From NCBI RefSeq assembly GCF_900184685.1, contig NZ_FXXL01000007.1:1922001-1986000 (forward strand): 64,000 nucleotides of DNA, given 5' to 3'. This stretch comes from Butyricimonas sp. Marseille-P3923 (GTDB lineage Bacteria; Bacteroidota; Bacteroidia; Bacteroidales; Marinifilaceae). Numbering within the stretch: the stretch's first letter is position 1; each line of letters begins with the position of its first letter. The notes beneath the pieces are model-generated. The model did no database searches, had not been told where the DNA came from, and saw only the letters and a program-made list of their open reading frames with translations. A program made the translations under genes and the position numbers. Shown piece after piece: positions 7,586-16,519 of the stretch.

Positions 7586-10063
7586 TTATATCAACAAGTC
7601 CAATACCTGTTTCAACACGAAACAAACAACCCATGCCAGCACGGTCGTGTATCCCATGACGAAGAACGCCCATTTTGCCCCGATCTCTTTCCCTATCGCG
7701 ATCAATGCCGCGAAACAGGGAGAATAGAGTAACACGAAAACAATAAACACGATAGCGATAACGGGCGTAAAACCATGTTCTTTCAGCCGCGTCACCAGTG
7801 CCGAACTTGCCGCCTCATCGTCCTCGTCGATATCCTCGCCTTGATAGAGCACAGCCATCGTGCTCACCACGATTTCCTTGGCAGCAACACCCGTCAACAA
7901 GCTCACCCCGGCTTTCCACTCGAAACCGAGAGGCGCCCAGATGGGTTCCATCGCCCGACCGATACGACTGATATACGAACTTTCCTGACGTTTGATCACT
8001 TCTTCCCGGTGCAAACTTTCCAGCTTGGCTTCCCGCTCTGCCTTCAACATCTCGGCGTTACCGGTTCCCGAGGCTATTTCCACCTCGTACGCTGCCGCGA
8101 CTTCCGCCTTCTGCTTGTCGTATTCCGCCGCCAATTCCTTGTCCACGGGGAAATAACCGAGAGCCCAAATCACGATGGAAGCAAGCATGATGATACCTCC
8201 CATCTTTTTCAGGTATTGCTCGCCTTTACTCCACATGTGGCGAATCGTGGTACGTAATGTAGGCATACGGTAAGGCGGCAACTCCATCACGAAAGGCACT
8301 TCCTGTTTGTGGAAAAGTACCCGTTTGAATAATTTCGCCATCACGATTGCCGCTAAAATACCTATCAAGTAGATACCGAACAACACCAATGCCGCGTACT
8401 CCTTGAAGAAAGCCCCGACTAACAGTATATATACCGGAAGACGGGCACTACAAGACATGAAAGGATTGATCAGTATCGTCAATATCCGGTCACTGCGATT
8501 CTCCAGCATACGCGTGGACATGATTGCCGGCACGTTACACCCGAATCCCATGATCATCGGGATAAAACTCTTCCCGTGAAGCCCGAGTTTATGCATGATT
8601 TTATCCATGATAAACGCCGCACGCGCCATATACCCCGTATCTTCCATGAACGAGATAAACAGGAACAGGATCAAGATGTTCGGCAAAAACACGATCACAC
8701 TACCGACACCGCCGATAATCCCGCTTACCAACAAATCCTTCAACGGTCCCGCGCTCATATTGTTTTCCACGAATGTACTCAAGGCGGCAACTCCCGTTTC
8801 GATCCACTCCATGGGATAACTGCCCAGACTGAAAGTGGCAAAAAAGGTCGTGAACAAGAATAACAGGAAGATCGGGAACCCGAATAATTTATGCGTTACG
8901 ATAGCGTCGATATATTCTGTTTTACGCCGCCGGTTGACGGGACTTTCCCGGTAAGTTTCTTTCAGCGCCCCGGAGATGAAACCGTACTTCGTGTCAGTGA
9001 CCACCGCTTCCACGCTCTCCCCGAACGTGGATTCGATTTTACACACATTCTCCTGAACGGTATTCATCAGTTTTTCCCGCGGCCTATCCTTCTCCGCAAA
9101 ATGCGTGATTTCCTTATCTCCCTCGAGTAACATCAGTGCCATGAAACGAGGCGACATATTGCAGGTCAATTCTTTCTCATCCGCCAATTCCGAACGTATG
9201 GCAACGATACCGTCTTCGATCTCCTGCCCGTAATTGATATGAATATGCCGTACGGTTTCGCTTCTTCCCTCGTACACCTCGATAATCTCGTCCAAGAGTT
9301 GCTTGACTCCTTTTCCTTTCGAGCCGATCGTCGGCACCATAGGCATCCCGATCATCTTACCCATTTTCCGGTAATCGAATGTCGCTCCGGAACGCTCCAG
9401 TTCGTCGAACATATTTAAGGCAATCACGCCTTTCACGTCCATGTCTATCAACTGGGTAGACAGGTACAGGTTGCGTTCCAGATTGGACGCATCCACCACG
9501 TTGATAACCACGTCGGGAGCGTGATTCGTGATATATTCCCGCACGTATTTTTCTTCGTTCGAGTAGGCTGAAATGGAGTAAGTACCCGGCAGGTCGACCA
9601 CGTTAAACTCGTACCCGTTGAAACGGAAAGTCGCTTTCTTCGCATCCACGGTCACCCCGCCGTAATTCCCGACATGCTCCTGCGAGCCGCTCATGTAATT
9701 GAACAGGGTGGTTTTCCCGGCGTTCGGGTTGCCGACCAAGGCGACATGAATATGCTTGTCCCGCCCTTCCCAATGCTTGGCAAAGGCCTCCTCCGCATCT
9801 CTCGCGGATGCTGAAATCCCGACGATATTGCTGGCTTCTTCCAGTGAAACAATCTCGATAAACGCAGCTTCTTGTCGCCGCAAGGATATCTCGTACCCCA
9901 TGATCGAGTATTCTATAGGATCATTCAAAGGAGCGTTTTTCACGGCTTTGACTACCTTACCCCGTATAAATCCCATTTCATTCAGACGCTTACGGAAAGC
10001 CCCGTATCCTTTCACTTTCGTTATCACGGCGCTCTCGCCGGTCTTCAATTCTGACAATAACAT
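7586..10063 (-). CDS. feoB: Ferrous iron transporter, fused FeoA-FeoB
   Basis: GTP-dependent inner-membrane Fe(II) transporter of about 825 residues. A FeoA-like SH3 domain (residues about 1-75, LSELKTGESAVITKV ... EAAFIEIV) is fused to the FeoB G domain with P-loop GNPNAGKTTLFN, switch GNYGGVTVDAKK and G3 DLPGTYS, followed by two gate domains with many membrane helices from residue about 385. The FeoA-FeoB fusion is usual in this phylum. An ATG at 10087 adds eight residues, but a good -7 box (CAAAGGTA on plus, 10090-10097) ends 2 bases before it, so the transcript should start inside that extension; ATG 10063 is therefore preferred. A Cys-rich Feo partner follows. Confidence 0.93.
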   Translation of the reverse strand: MLLSELKTGESAVITKVKGYGAFRKRLNEMGFIRGKVVKAVKNAPLNDPIEYSIMGYEISLRRQEAAFIEIVSLEEASNIVGISASARDAEEAFAKHWEGRDKHIHVALVGNPNAGKTTLFNYMSGSQEHVGNYGGVTVDAKKATFRFNGYEFNVVDLPGTYSISAYSNEEKYVREYITNHAPDVVINVVDASNLERNLYLSTQLIDMDVKGVIALNMFDELERSGATFDYRKMGKMIGMPMVPTIGSKGKGVKQLLDEIIEVYEGRSETVRHIHINYGQEIEDGIVAIRSELADEKELTCNMSPRFMALMLLEGDKEITHFAEKDRPREKLMNTVQENVCKIESTFGESVEAVVTDTKYGFISGALKETYRESPVNRRRKTEYIDAIVTHKLFGFPIFLLFLFTTFFATFSLGSYPMEWIETGVAALSTFVENNMSAGPLKDLLVSGIIGGVGSVIVFLPNILILFLFISFMEDTGYMARAAFIMDKIMHKLGLHGKSFIPMIMGFGCNVPAIMSTRMLENRSDRILTILINPFMSCSARLPVYILLVGAFFKEYAALVLFGIYLIGILAAIVMAKLFKRVLFHKQEVPFVMELPPYRMPTLRTTIRHMWSKGEQYLKKMGGIIMLASIVIWALGYFPVDKELAAEYDKQKAEVAAAYEVEIASGTGNAEMLKAEREAKLESLHREEVIKRQESSYISRIGRAMEPIWAPLGFEWKAGVSLLTGVAAKEIVVSTMAVLYQGEDIDEDDEAASSALVTRLKEHGFTPVIAIVFIVFVLLYSPCFAALIAIGKEIGAKWAFFVMGYTTVLAWVVCFVLKQVLDLLI

Positions 10064-10089
10064 ATTTGCATCTTTCTGGTTTCGCATAG

Positions 10090-10097
10090 CAAAGGTA
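10090..10097 (-). promoter_or_regulatory. feoB promoter -7 box
   Basis: Minus-strand TACCTTTG fits TAnnTTTG. Its position 2 bases before the longest possible start codon argues for the internal ATG at 10063 as the real start. Confidence 0.5.
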
Positions 10098-10138
10098 TTA
10101 CTTTATTTTTATTTTTTCTAAATAAACACAGAAAAAAA

Positions 10139-10195
10139 AAGTCCATAGACCTTACGACCTTATGGACCTTACTTTATTAACCCTACAAGTCTAAA
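10139..10195. repeat. Fragment of the palindromic intergenic repeat (R3, one arm)
   Basis: GTCCATAGACCTTACGACC, TTATGGACCTTACTTTATT and AACCCTACAAGTCTA resemble the right arm of R1, including the GGACCTTAC unit. GTCCATA and TATGGAC can pair internally. It lies between the divergent feoB and the 10253 gene. Confidence 0.55.
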
Positions 10196-10240
10196 AAAAG
10201 AAAACTTTTCTTTTTTAATTCGTATAATCAATAAATAGCT

Positions 10241-10248
10241 TATTTTTG
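10241..10248 (+). promoter_or_regulatory. Candidate -7 box just ahead of the 10253 gene
   Basis: TATTTTTG fits TAnnTTTG and ends about 4 bases before the first ATG, so either the mRNA is nearly leaderless or translation starts at a later codon such as Met31 (10343). No convincing -33 element. The position could be off by one base. Confidence 0.35.
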
Positions 10249-10252
10249 TAAT

Positions 10253-11044
10253 ATGAAAGCAGAAGATAAAGACAACAGAGACGAGAAGAAATGGGGTAAC
10301 GTGAACGAGTTTTTGGCAAAAAACGCTTCACAACTCAATATCATGGAAGAAGAAATAGACGTGGAGGTGCAACATCACTTTATGGCACTTCTTGAATTTT
10401 TGATGAAGGACAAGACGAAATTCAAGATGCTGATAGAGGAAGCTCCCCAGTTGACAGATGAATTGTACAACGAGTCCGTCAGCGAAGACAAGAAGAGAAA
10501 GATTCTGGCTGTACTGGCCACGATAAATGATATAGCGATATACCGGAAGATTGAGGCATTCCAGAAGGAAGACACCCCGTTGAAAAAATGGGCGACCGTG
10601 GCGTTGCAACAATCGCGTATGTTGATTCAATCTTCCCTGCTGGATGAATCTACCGTGTTTGTTTCCACGGGATTGGGCGGCCACGGGACTCTATTACGTT
10701 ATTTCTGTGTTTATATTGCCAACGAGGGGGTGGTTATACAACCGTTCCAATGGGATATTGCCAAGAAAGAAACCGAACTGGTAGTGACCAAGGCTAAAGG
10801 AGAAATAGAGAGTTCCGAGCACTTCGATAAATACATCATGTTTACCCTTTTGTTGCCGATTGATGCCGGGTTGAAAGAAATATTCGAAACCATTATCAAC
10901 GAGTGCAACACGTATGGTAATTTCTTGAAAGAGAACATTATCATTACAAACGTGAAGAAACTTACCCTCGAAGAAATCGACGGTATCGTGAACTCGAAAA
11001 ACCCAAAACAGGATCGGAAAATCAGTCCAGCATCAGACTTATAA
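10253..11044 (+). CDS. Hypothetical protein, 263 residues
   Basis: I do not recognise this family. It has no signal peptide or membrane segment, so it is probably cytoplasmic. The N-terminal 45 residues are highly charged (MKAEDKDNRDEKKWGNVN), followed by a probable helical region to about residue 125 and an alpha/beta-looking part with STGLGGHGTLLRYFCVYIAN near residue 141. A short alternative starts at Met31. The 3' end overlaps the convergent GNAT gene by 23 bases. Codon use looks like that of the neighbouring core genes, so it is probably a genuine resident gene. Confidence 0.7.
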   Translation: MKAEDKDNRDEKKWGNVNEFLAKNASQLNIMEEEIDVEVQHHFMALLEFLMKDKTKFKMLIEEAPQLTDELYNESVSEDKKRKILAVLATINDIAIYRKIEAFQKEDTPLKKWATVALQQSRMLIQSSLLDESTVFVSTGLGGHGTLLRYFCVYIANEGVVIQPFQWDIAKKETELVVTKAKGEIESSEHFDKYIMFTLLLPIDAGLKEIFETIINECNTYGNFLKENIIITNVKKLTLEEIDGIVNSKNPKQDRKISPASDL

Positions 11045-12080
11045 AAGGATGACAGGCTTTGAAACGAGAGGCTAACCCGGGAAAACGTTCCGGATAATAA
11101 CCGAATACCAAACGGGTTAACTCTTGCACGGTCAATTCGACGGGTGTTTCTTCGGCGACTTTCCGGGTACAAGCACCCTCACTGACGATATACATTCCCG
11201 TGTTCTCCGGGATTTGTTCATCCGTCACTTTCAACACGAAATGCAGATCGGGATAACGGACAGCATACAACCGCAACACCTGTTCCACGTCCAAGATTCT
11301 CGCCATCCCCCGATGTTCGTCATTTTTCCCCGTCGGTAGCGAACGACAGAATATTTCGGCAGTATCCCAACGTGTCATTATCCCCCACAAGAGCGCCTGT
11401 TTTACTTCCCCGGAGTCATACAGCCAATCTTTTACCAAAACATGATTCCCCCGCGGCTCGGCAAATGCCATGCCGACAAGGTGATCTTCACGGTTATACG
11501 CCACGAGCAAAGCACCTTCGCTTATACGCAAATCCTCCATAATCGTGTTAAAATCCTCCCGGTCATGTTGAATACAACAGGGACGACGGAGCATGACATC
11601 TTCAAAATAACGAAACACTTCGTCTGTCAACAAAGCCTCGTCACGAAACGCCTCCACCCTGTAATGCCCCAACACGGGACGATCGAGAATCGTGTAATGT
11701 TCGGGTGAGAAATCAAAAATAGTGGCATATCCCATCTTCTCGTAATAGCCGTACAACCAATCGTTTGCCGGGATTAAAGTACTCACGGGGACATCCCGCA
11801 TTCTCATCACGGCAAAGGCCTCCTGCAATAACTTTGTCATGATTCCCCGCGCACGGGCCAGAGGGTGGGTACAAGCGCCCGAAATATACCCCGTCTGCAA
11901 CAAGGTTCCGGCGAAGGTCATCGGGTAAAGCGGCATTTGCAGCGCCGCAACAGCATCACCTTGCCTATCACGATATACAAGAGTGTTTTCGTCTTTGTAT
12001 TTCTTGCTGAAATAGAAACGAATAAACTCTTCCGTATCGTCAAAACACAATCGCCACAAATCCATTACCTCTTGTTTCAT
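11022..12080 (-). CDS. GNAT family N-acetyltransferase
   Basis: 352-residue protein with an N-terminal GNAT fold: acetyl-CoA-binding segment SGACTHPLARARGIMTKLLQEA (residues about 70-90; R-x-x-G-I in place of the canonical Q/R-x-x-G-x-G/A) followed by VSTLIPANDWLYGYYEKMGY. The length and layout recall Eis-like acetyltransferases with a second GNAT-like and a sterol-carrier-like C-terminal domain. The substrate is unknown. It is 7 bases downstream of the DUF2156 gene, so the two are probably co-transcribed, and both are of the acyltransferase type. Confidence 0.8.
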   Translation of the reverse strand: MKQEVMDLWRLCFDDTEEFIRFYFSKKYKDENTLVYRDRQGDAVAALQMPLYPMTFAGTLLQTGYISGACTHPLARARGIMTKLLQEAFAVMRMRDVPVSTLIPANDWLYGYYEKMGYATIFDFSPEHYTILDRPVLGHYRVEAFRDEALLTDEVFRYFEDVMLRRPCCIQHDREDFNTIMEDLRISEGALLVAYNREDHLVGMAFAEPRGNHVLVKDWLYDSGEVKQALLWGIMTRWDTAEIFCRSLPTGKNDEHRGMARILDVEQVLRLYAVRYPDLHFVLKVTDEQIPENTGMYIVSEGACTRKVAEETPVELTVQELTRLVFGYYPERFPGLASRFKACHPFISLMLD

Positions 12081-12087
12081 GCCATTT

Positions 12088-12984
12088 TCAATTTTCGATT
12101 AATTGAGCATACCCTTTTTCCAACAAAATCACGGGACGATAAGATAACTTCGCCTTTCGTAAACCGACTAATCCCAAGTCTTCTTCCCGGTTCAAGTAAA
12201 TATATTTTTCCGGAATATGCAAGGCAAATTCTTGATTCAATATATTATAAGCCCCGTCGATACGGCTGTCCGCTTTCTCGATATGCACGGCAAAAGTATC
12301 CCTATTCACGGGAGCGCCATAGGTAAAACCGACAATCTCGTCATCCACCCAAAGCGCACCGCCCGTCAGTTCCAACTCGTCAAAATGGCGTAACGCGGAG
12401 TTCAGTGCTTTTCGCTCGTTAATCAGGCTCTGCTCTTCATCACAACCGTGTTGCTCGCACCATTTCTCCTCCAGTTCGAGGCAATGCGGAATCATGTCCG
12501 CCGTCAAGGGAGTGTAACGATAATTGTACGTCCGCTTGAACTTGTTGACATGATTCCGCTTGGGCTGGAAATTCTTACCTTTCAATTCCGCCAATTCTTT
12601 CCTTAGATATATATAGTCAAAATAATCCCGATCCAGACGGTAGTCAAATCGTCCGGGGAACTCCCGGTTGAACCATTCTTCCATTTCCGGGAACACGCCA
12701 TGTATCCGCAAGACATGCCCTTCAGCCTTTGCCTGATCTTTCAACATCCCGATGATTCCTTTCACGTCCCCCGTCCCGACGGGCATCGTGTACACGATAC
12801 TTTCCTCGTCCAACGTGAAACGCACGATCAGGCAATTATCCACCACGGCATAGCAACTGTTAGTCAGGAACTGCCACGTGTACAAATTCACGAATGACAG
12901 GTTGCAATCCCGGTTCCCGCAGGCCAAAAAATACGACGTTATTAACTCTTTATCTTCAATTTTGATCGGTTTAAAATCTATCAT
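12088..12984 (-). CDS. DUF2156 domain protein (LPG-synthase C-terminal-like)
   Basis: 298-residue cytoplasmic protein with two GNAT-like halves, matching the DUF2156 / phosphatidylglycerol lysyltransferase C-terminal family. Supporting segments are CNLSFVNLYTWQ near residue 27, GKNFQPKRNHVNKFKRTYNY near 137, and GAYNILNQEF with YIYLNREEDLGLVGLRKAKL near the end, which are typical of the family. It lacks the membrane flippase half of MprF, so it is not a full lipid aminoacylase. The acceptor is unknown. First gene of the DUF2156-GNAT pair. Confidence 0.8.
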   Translation of the reverse strand: MIDFKPIKIEDKELITSYFLACGNRDCNLSFVNLYTWQFLTNSCYAVVDNCLIVRFTLDEESIVYTMPVGTGDVKGIIGMLKDQAKAEGHVLRIHGVFPEMEEWFNREFPGRFDYRLDRDYFDYIYLRKELAELKGKNFQPKRNHVNKFKRTYNYRYTPLTADMIPHCLELEEKWCEQHGCDEEQSLINERKALNSALRHFDELELTGGALWVDDEIVGFTYGAPVNRDTFAVHIEKADSRIDGAYNILNQEFALHIPEKYIYLNREEDLGLVGLRKAKLSYRPVILLEKGYAQLIEN

Positions 12985-13027
12985 ATAATTCTATCTTGAT
13001 TACAATACAAAGATACAATCTTTCATC

Positions 13028-14767
13028 TCATAGCACTTCTTTCATGTGTCTGAAATTAGACGTGATCGTATCCAAAATTTCCTTTGTCCGTCCGTTGATC
13101 ATCAACTTGTACATGGATTGCGCAAATCCCAGCATCTGGCTCCACTCTACCTTGGGCGGCATGGCGAGAGCGTTCGGGTCGGTCATCACGTTCACCAGCA
13201 CCGGGCCGTTTATTTTCATCGCTTTTTCCAGTGTCGATTGAACTTCCTCGGGATCGTTTACCGTGAATCCTTCCATGCCCATGGCTTTTGCCACGAGGGC
13301 GAAATCGGGATTCTCCATGTCCGTCTGCCAATCGGGTAACCCGGCAACTTCCATCTCCAATTTCACCATTCCCAACGAACGGTTATTGAACACGACGATT
13401 TTCACGGGCAATTTATATTGTACAATCGTGGAAAGATCTCCTAGCAACATAGACAATCCGCCGTCCCCGCACAATGCCCATACCTGTCTGTCAGGATACG
13501 CCAGCGAAGCCCCGATAGCTTGGGGAACGGCATTTGCCATGGAACCGTGGTTAAACGAACCCAACATTTTCCGTTGTCCCGTCCCGTGCAGATAGCGGGC
13601 TCCCCAAACACAAGTCATCCCGGTATCCACGGCAAAGATCGCATCTTTCGACGCTAACTTGTCCACGACAGACATCACGTATTCCGGGTGAATCCGATCT
13701 TTCTCGCCGTGTACTTCCACGTAAGCATTCAAATTCTCCTTTACCCGTTCGTACCCTTTCAATTGTTTTTTCAAGAAATCATCGTCTTCTTTTTGCTTGA
13801 TCCGAGGCAGCAAAGCCTGCAATGTTGCTCTCACGTCGCCGCAAAGTCCCATGTCAACCTTCGCCCGTCGTCCCAATCGTTCCGGTTTTATATCAATCTG
13901 AACGATCGTGTTATTCTCCGGCATAAAAGGCGCGTAGGGAAAATCCGTACCGAGCATTACGAGAACTTCCGCCTCGTGCATACTGTCATAACCGGAAGGC
14001 ATACCTAATAACCCGGTCATACCAACCTCGTTCGGGTTATCGTACTGTATTTCCATTTTGCTTTTGAAAGAATAAGCCACGGGAGCGTTCAACCGATATG
14101 ACAATTCCACCACCTCGGCATGAGCATCTTTCGCTCCCATCCCGCAAAATAGAGTGATTTTCGTTTTATTGTTCAACAAGGCTGCCAGCTCGTCCAATTC
14201 CTTGTCGGAAGGACGGATAGACGGTTGAGTCGGGAAAGGGTGCAAAGATGAAAAAATATCTACCGAATCTTTCGCCGTCACATCTCCCGGAATACCGACC
14301 ACGGCAACACCGTGCCGGGATAACGCCGTTTGCATTGCCGCCTGCAACATACGGGGCAATTGAGCCGGTGTAGCTGCCACTTGATTATAATAACTGCAAT
14401 CATCAAATAATTTTATCGTATCGGTTTCTTGAAAATACCGGGAACCGAATTCCTCGGTCGCCATTGTCGATGCCAACGCCAGCACCGGAGCCCCGGAACG
14501 ATGAGCGTCATACAGACCGTTGATCAGATGCACGTGTCCCGGTCCGCTACTCCCGGCGCAACAAGCCAACTGCCCGTGAAGCTGCGCCTCGGCTCCTGCC
14601 GCGTAAGCCCCGACTTCCTCGTGTCGCACGTGTATCCATTGAATTTTACCATTACGCCGCACGGCGTCATTTATTTCATTCAAACTATCGCCTGTCACGG
14701 CATAAATACGTTTCACTCCGACTTCTACCAGTATTTCGACCAATTGTTCTGCTACTTTTTTCGCCAT
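13028..14767 (-). CDS. poxB: Thiamine-diphosphate-dependent pyruvate oxidase / pyruvate dehydrogenase (quinone)
   Basis: 579-residue ThDP enzyme that oxidatively decarboxylates pyruvate to acetate, in PoxB passing electrons via FAD to the quinone pool. The three-domain layout is clear: Pyr domain with the catalytic Glu in HVRHEEVGAYAAGAEA, central FAD/Rossmann domain, and PP domain with the ThDP motif WALCGDGGLSMLLGD and later VVFNNRSLGMV. Other activities of the family (acetolactate synthase, phosphonopyruvate decarboxylase) are less likely given the strong N-terminal match to PoxB. The C-terminal membrane-binding helix of E. coli PoxB is not obvious. It is a separate unit from DUF2156. Confidence 0.88.
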   Translation of the reverse strand: MAKKVAEQLVEILVEVGVKRIYAVTGDSLNEINDAVRRNGKIQWIHVRHEEVGAYAAGAEAQLHGQLACCAGSSGPGHVHLINGLYDAHRSGAPVLALASTMATEEFGSRYFQETDTIKLFDDCSYYNQVAATPAQLPRMLQAAMQTALSRHGVAVVGIPGDVTAKDSVDIFSSLHPFPTQPSIRPSDKELDELAALLNNKTKITLFCGMGAKDAHAEVVELSYRLNAPVAYSFKSKMEIQYDNPNEVGMTGLLGMPSGYDSMHEAEVLVMLGTDFPYAPFMPENNTIVQIDIKPERLGRRAKVDMGLCGDVRATLQALLPRIKQKEDDDFLKKQLKGYERVKENLNAYVEVHGEKDRIHPEYVMSVVDKLASKDAIFAVDTGMTCVWGARYLHGTGQRKMLGSFNHGSMANAVPQAIGASLAYPDRQVWALCGDGGLSMLLGDLSTIVQYKLPVKIVVFNNRSLGMVKLEMEVAGLPDWQTDMENPDFALVAKAMGMEGFTVNDPEEVQSTLEKAMKINGPVLVNVMTDPNALAMPPKVEWSQMLGFAQSMYKLMINGRTKEILDTITSNFRHMKEVL

Positions 14768-14816
14768 ATCCTGTAGTTTTAATATTGTTTTCTAATCTCT
14801 ACAGGTAAACGTAAAA

Positions 14817-14961
14817 TGAGTTTGTAAAGTTATAAAGTTTGTAAAGTTTATAAAGTAGAAAACCATAAGGTCTACAAGGTCGCGAGAATTCCCCGGAAAA
14901 ATTTATCAGCAGCTTTGCTACCGTGAACAAAGCACCCGCGGGGTCAACGACCTTATAAACT
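14817..14961. repeat. Composite palindromic intergenic element, diverged copy (R4)
   Basis: The left arm GAGTTTGTAAAGTTATAAAG, TTTGTAAAGTTTATAAAGT and the short right arm GACCTTATAAACT share the units of R1 and R5. The core keeps the order of R1/R5: TTCCCCGGAA hairpin (14889-14898), AGCAGCTTTGCTACCG (14908-14923) and ACAAAGCACCCGCGGGGTC (14927-14945). Several stem positions have changed, so it appears to be decaying. The right end runs into the stop codon of the GH29 gene. Confidence 0.65.
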
Positions 14962-16411
14962 AATTTATTTTCGGCGCCAAGAACGCCCCTACCCGCGATA
15001 TATTTGCCACACCGCGACATTCACGGATTATTACACGGATGCCGTCTGTTTCCGTATCCGGGAAGCGCAAAAGACGCTTGTACCCGATCGTGGTGCCCTC
15101 CGCGACGGGTTTCCATTCCCCGTTTACGCGGACTTCCACTGTGAAGGCTTCTACCCGCTGCCCTTTGCTGATATCTTCCTGCAACATAACAGTGTTGACC
15201 ACGGCACCTTTATTTAAGGCATATTCTTTCTGCTCACCCGGTTTTGCTGTCCACGGACGAGCCCAACGAGAGGTATAATCTTTCGAGAATGTCTTTTCTA
15301 TATATTCACCGAACTCTTTCAGGCGAGCCGCATCATTCTCGTGAATCACACCCCGTTTATCCGGCGGTACATTCAATAACAAAGAAGAATTACATCCCAC
15401 GGAATGGAAATAAATGTCCACCAATTCCTTCAAAGACTTTACTTTATTATCTTCATAATCATGATAGAACCAACCGGGACGGATAGACACATCAACCTCG
15501 GACGGATACCAGAAAAGCTCAGTAGCACGGGCAAGTACATGCCTGCTCCCCAGATCACGGGCATAGGAATCCAAATGCAACCGCTCGTTTCTCACGCAGG
15601 CATTCGGGAACACCTCCGGTACCAATGCCGAGGCGCTCCACTCCGTCTCTCTCCCCCGACCTCTTTCGTTCCCTACCCAACGGACATCGTCACCGCAAAT
15701 TGCCGTGACAGCATTGGGTTGCAATTTATTGATTATCTTCATGATCGCTTCCCAGTTATATGCTTGTCTCTTCCCGTTCAGTCCCTCGCCGTTCGCCCCG
15801 TCGAGCCATACTTCGTCCACCTTGCCATAGTCGGACAACAACTCGGTCAATTGTTGTATAAAGAACTCGTTGTATTTCACGGAATCGCCATAGCAGGAAG
15901 CATTCCGGTCCCACGAGGAAACGTACACTCCGAATTTCATCCCGTTCCGCTCACAGGCTTTCTTCACCTCTTTGACCACGTCCCCTTTTCCGTTTTTCCA
16001 CGGGGAAGAAGCCACCGAATGTCGGGTTGTCTTCGTGGGCCACAAGCAAAAACCGTCATGATGTTTCGCGGTAATGATCACCAGTTTGAAACCACCCGCT
16101 TTCAATACCCGCACCCATTGGTCCGCATCCAGAGCCACGGGATTGAACATCGCGGGGAACTCTTTACCGTCCCCCCACTCCTGTCCCGTGAAGGTATTCA
16201 TCCCGAAATGGATAAAAGCGGTCATCTCCAATTGTTGCCACGCCAATTGCTTTTTCGAGGGAATCAGCCGTGACGCCATATCCACTTTCTCTTCCAAGGT
16301 TGCCTGCCCCGGGAAACATACCTGTTTCTCGTAAAACTTCCCCTTCTGCGCCCCCGCCGGTAAAATACACGTGCACAATAACACCCCCAGTATATAGATT
16401 GATTTCACCAT
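14960..16411 (-). CDS. Alpha-L-fucosidase, GH29 family
   Basis: Secreted glycoside hydrolase of 483 residues releasing terminal fucose from glycans. The N-terminus MVKSIYILGVLLCTCILPAGAQ is a signal peptide, probably signal peptidase I with AGAQ cleavage. GH29 hallmarks are AFIHFGMNTFTGQEWGDG, ITAKHHDGFCLWPTK and the nucleophile Asp in KVDEVWLDGANGEG near residue 215. The C-terminal 120 residues resemble a discoidin/F5-8-like module common in GH29 enzymes. ATG 16411 directly before the signal peptide is preferred over a TTG nine bases upstream. It is not adjacent to a SusC/D pair. Confidence 0.9.
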   Translation of the reverse strand: MVKSIYILGVLLCTCILPAGAQKGKFYEKQVCFPGQATLEEKVDMASRLIPSKKQLAWQQLEMTAFIHFGMNTFTGQEWGDGKEFPAMFNPVALDADQWVRVLKAGGFKLVIITAKHHDGFCLWPTKTTRHSVASSPWKNGKGDVVKEVKKACERNGMKFGVYVSSWDRNASCYGDSVKYNEFFIQQLTELLSDYGKVDEVWLDGANGEGLNGKRQAYNWEAIMKIINKLQPNAVTAICGDDVRWVGNERGRGRETEWSASALVPEVFPNACVRNERLHLDSYARDLGSRHVLARATELFWYPSEVDVSIRPGWFYHDYEDNKVKSLKELVDIYFHSVGCNSSLLLNVPPDKRGVIHENDAARLKEFGEYIEKTFSKDYTSRWARPWTAKPGEQKEYALNKGAVVNTVMLQEDISKGQRVEAFTVEVRVNGEWKPVAEGTTIGYKRLLRFPDTETDGIRVIIRECRGVANISRVGAFLAPKIN

Positions 16412-16480
16412 GATTATCAATGTTAATTAATGAATGTAAAAATAAACTTTTTTTCTCATTCAGACAACATATTCTCCCAC

Positions 16481-16509
16481 TTTTACGTTTCATAGGGAGT
16501 AACGTAAAA
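16481..16509. promoter_or_regulatory. Inverted repeat ahead of fructose-bisphosphate aldolase
   Basis: TTTTACGTT (16481-16489), 11 bases, AACGTAAAA (16501-16509), ending 10 bases before the aldolase start. The position suggests an operator or a leader hairpin. One half-site copy (AACGTAAAA) occurs upstream of poxB at 14808-14816, which could be chance. Confidence 0.4.
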
Positions 16510-16519
16510 ATTTTACCGT

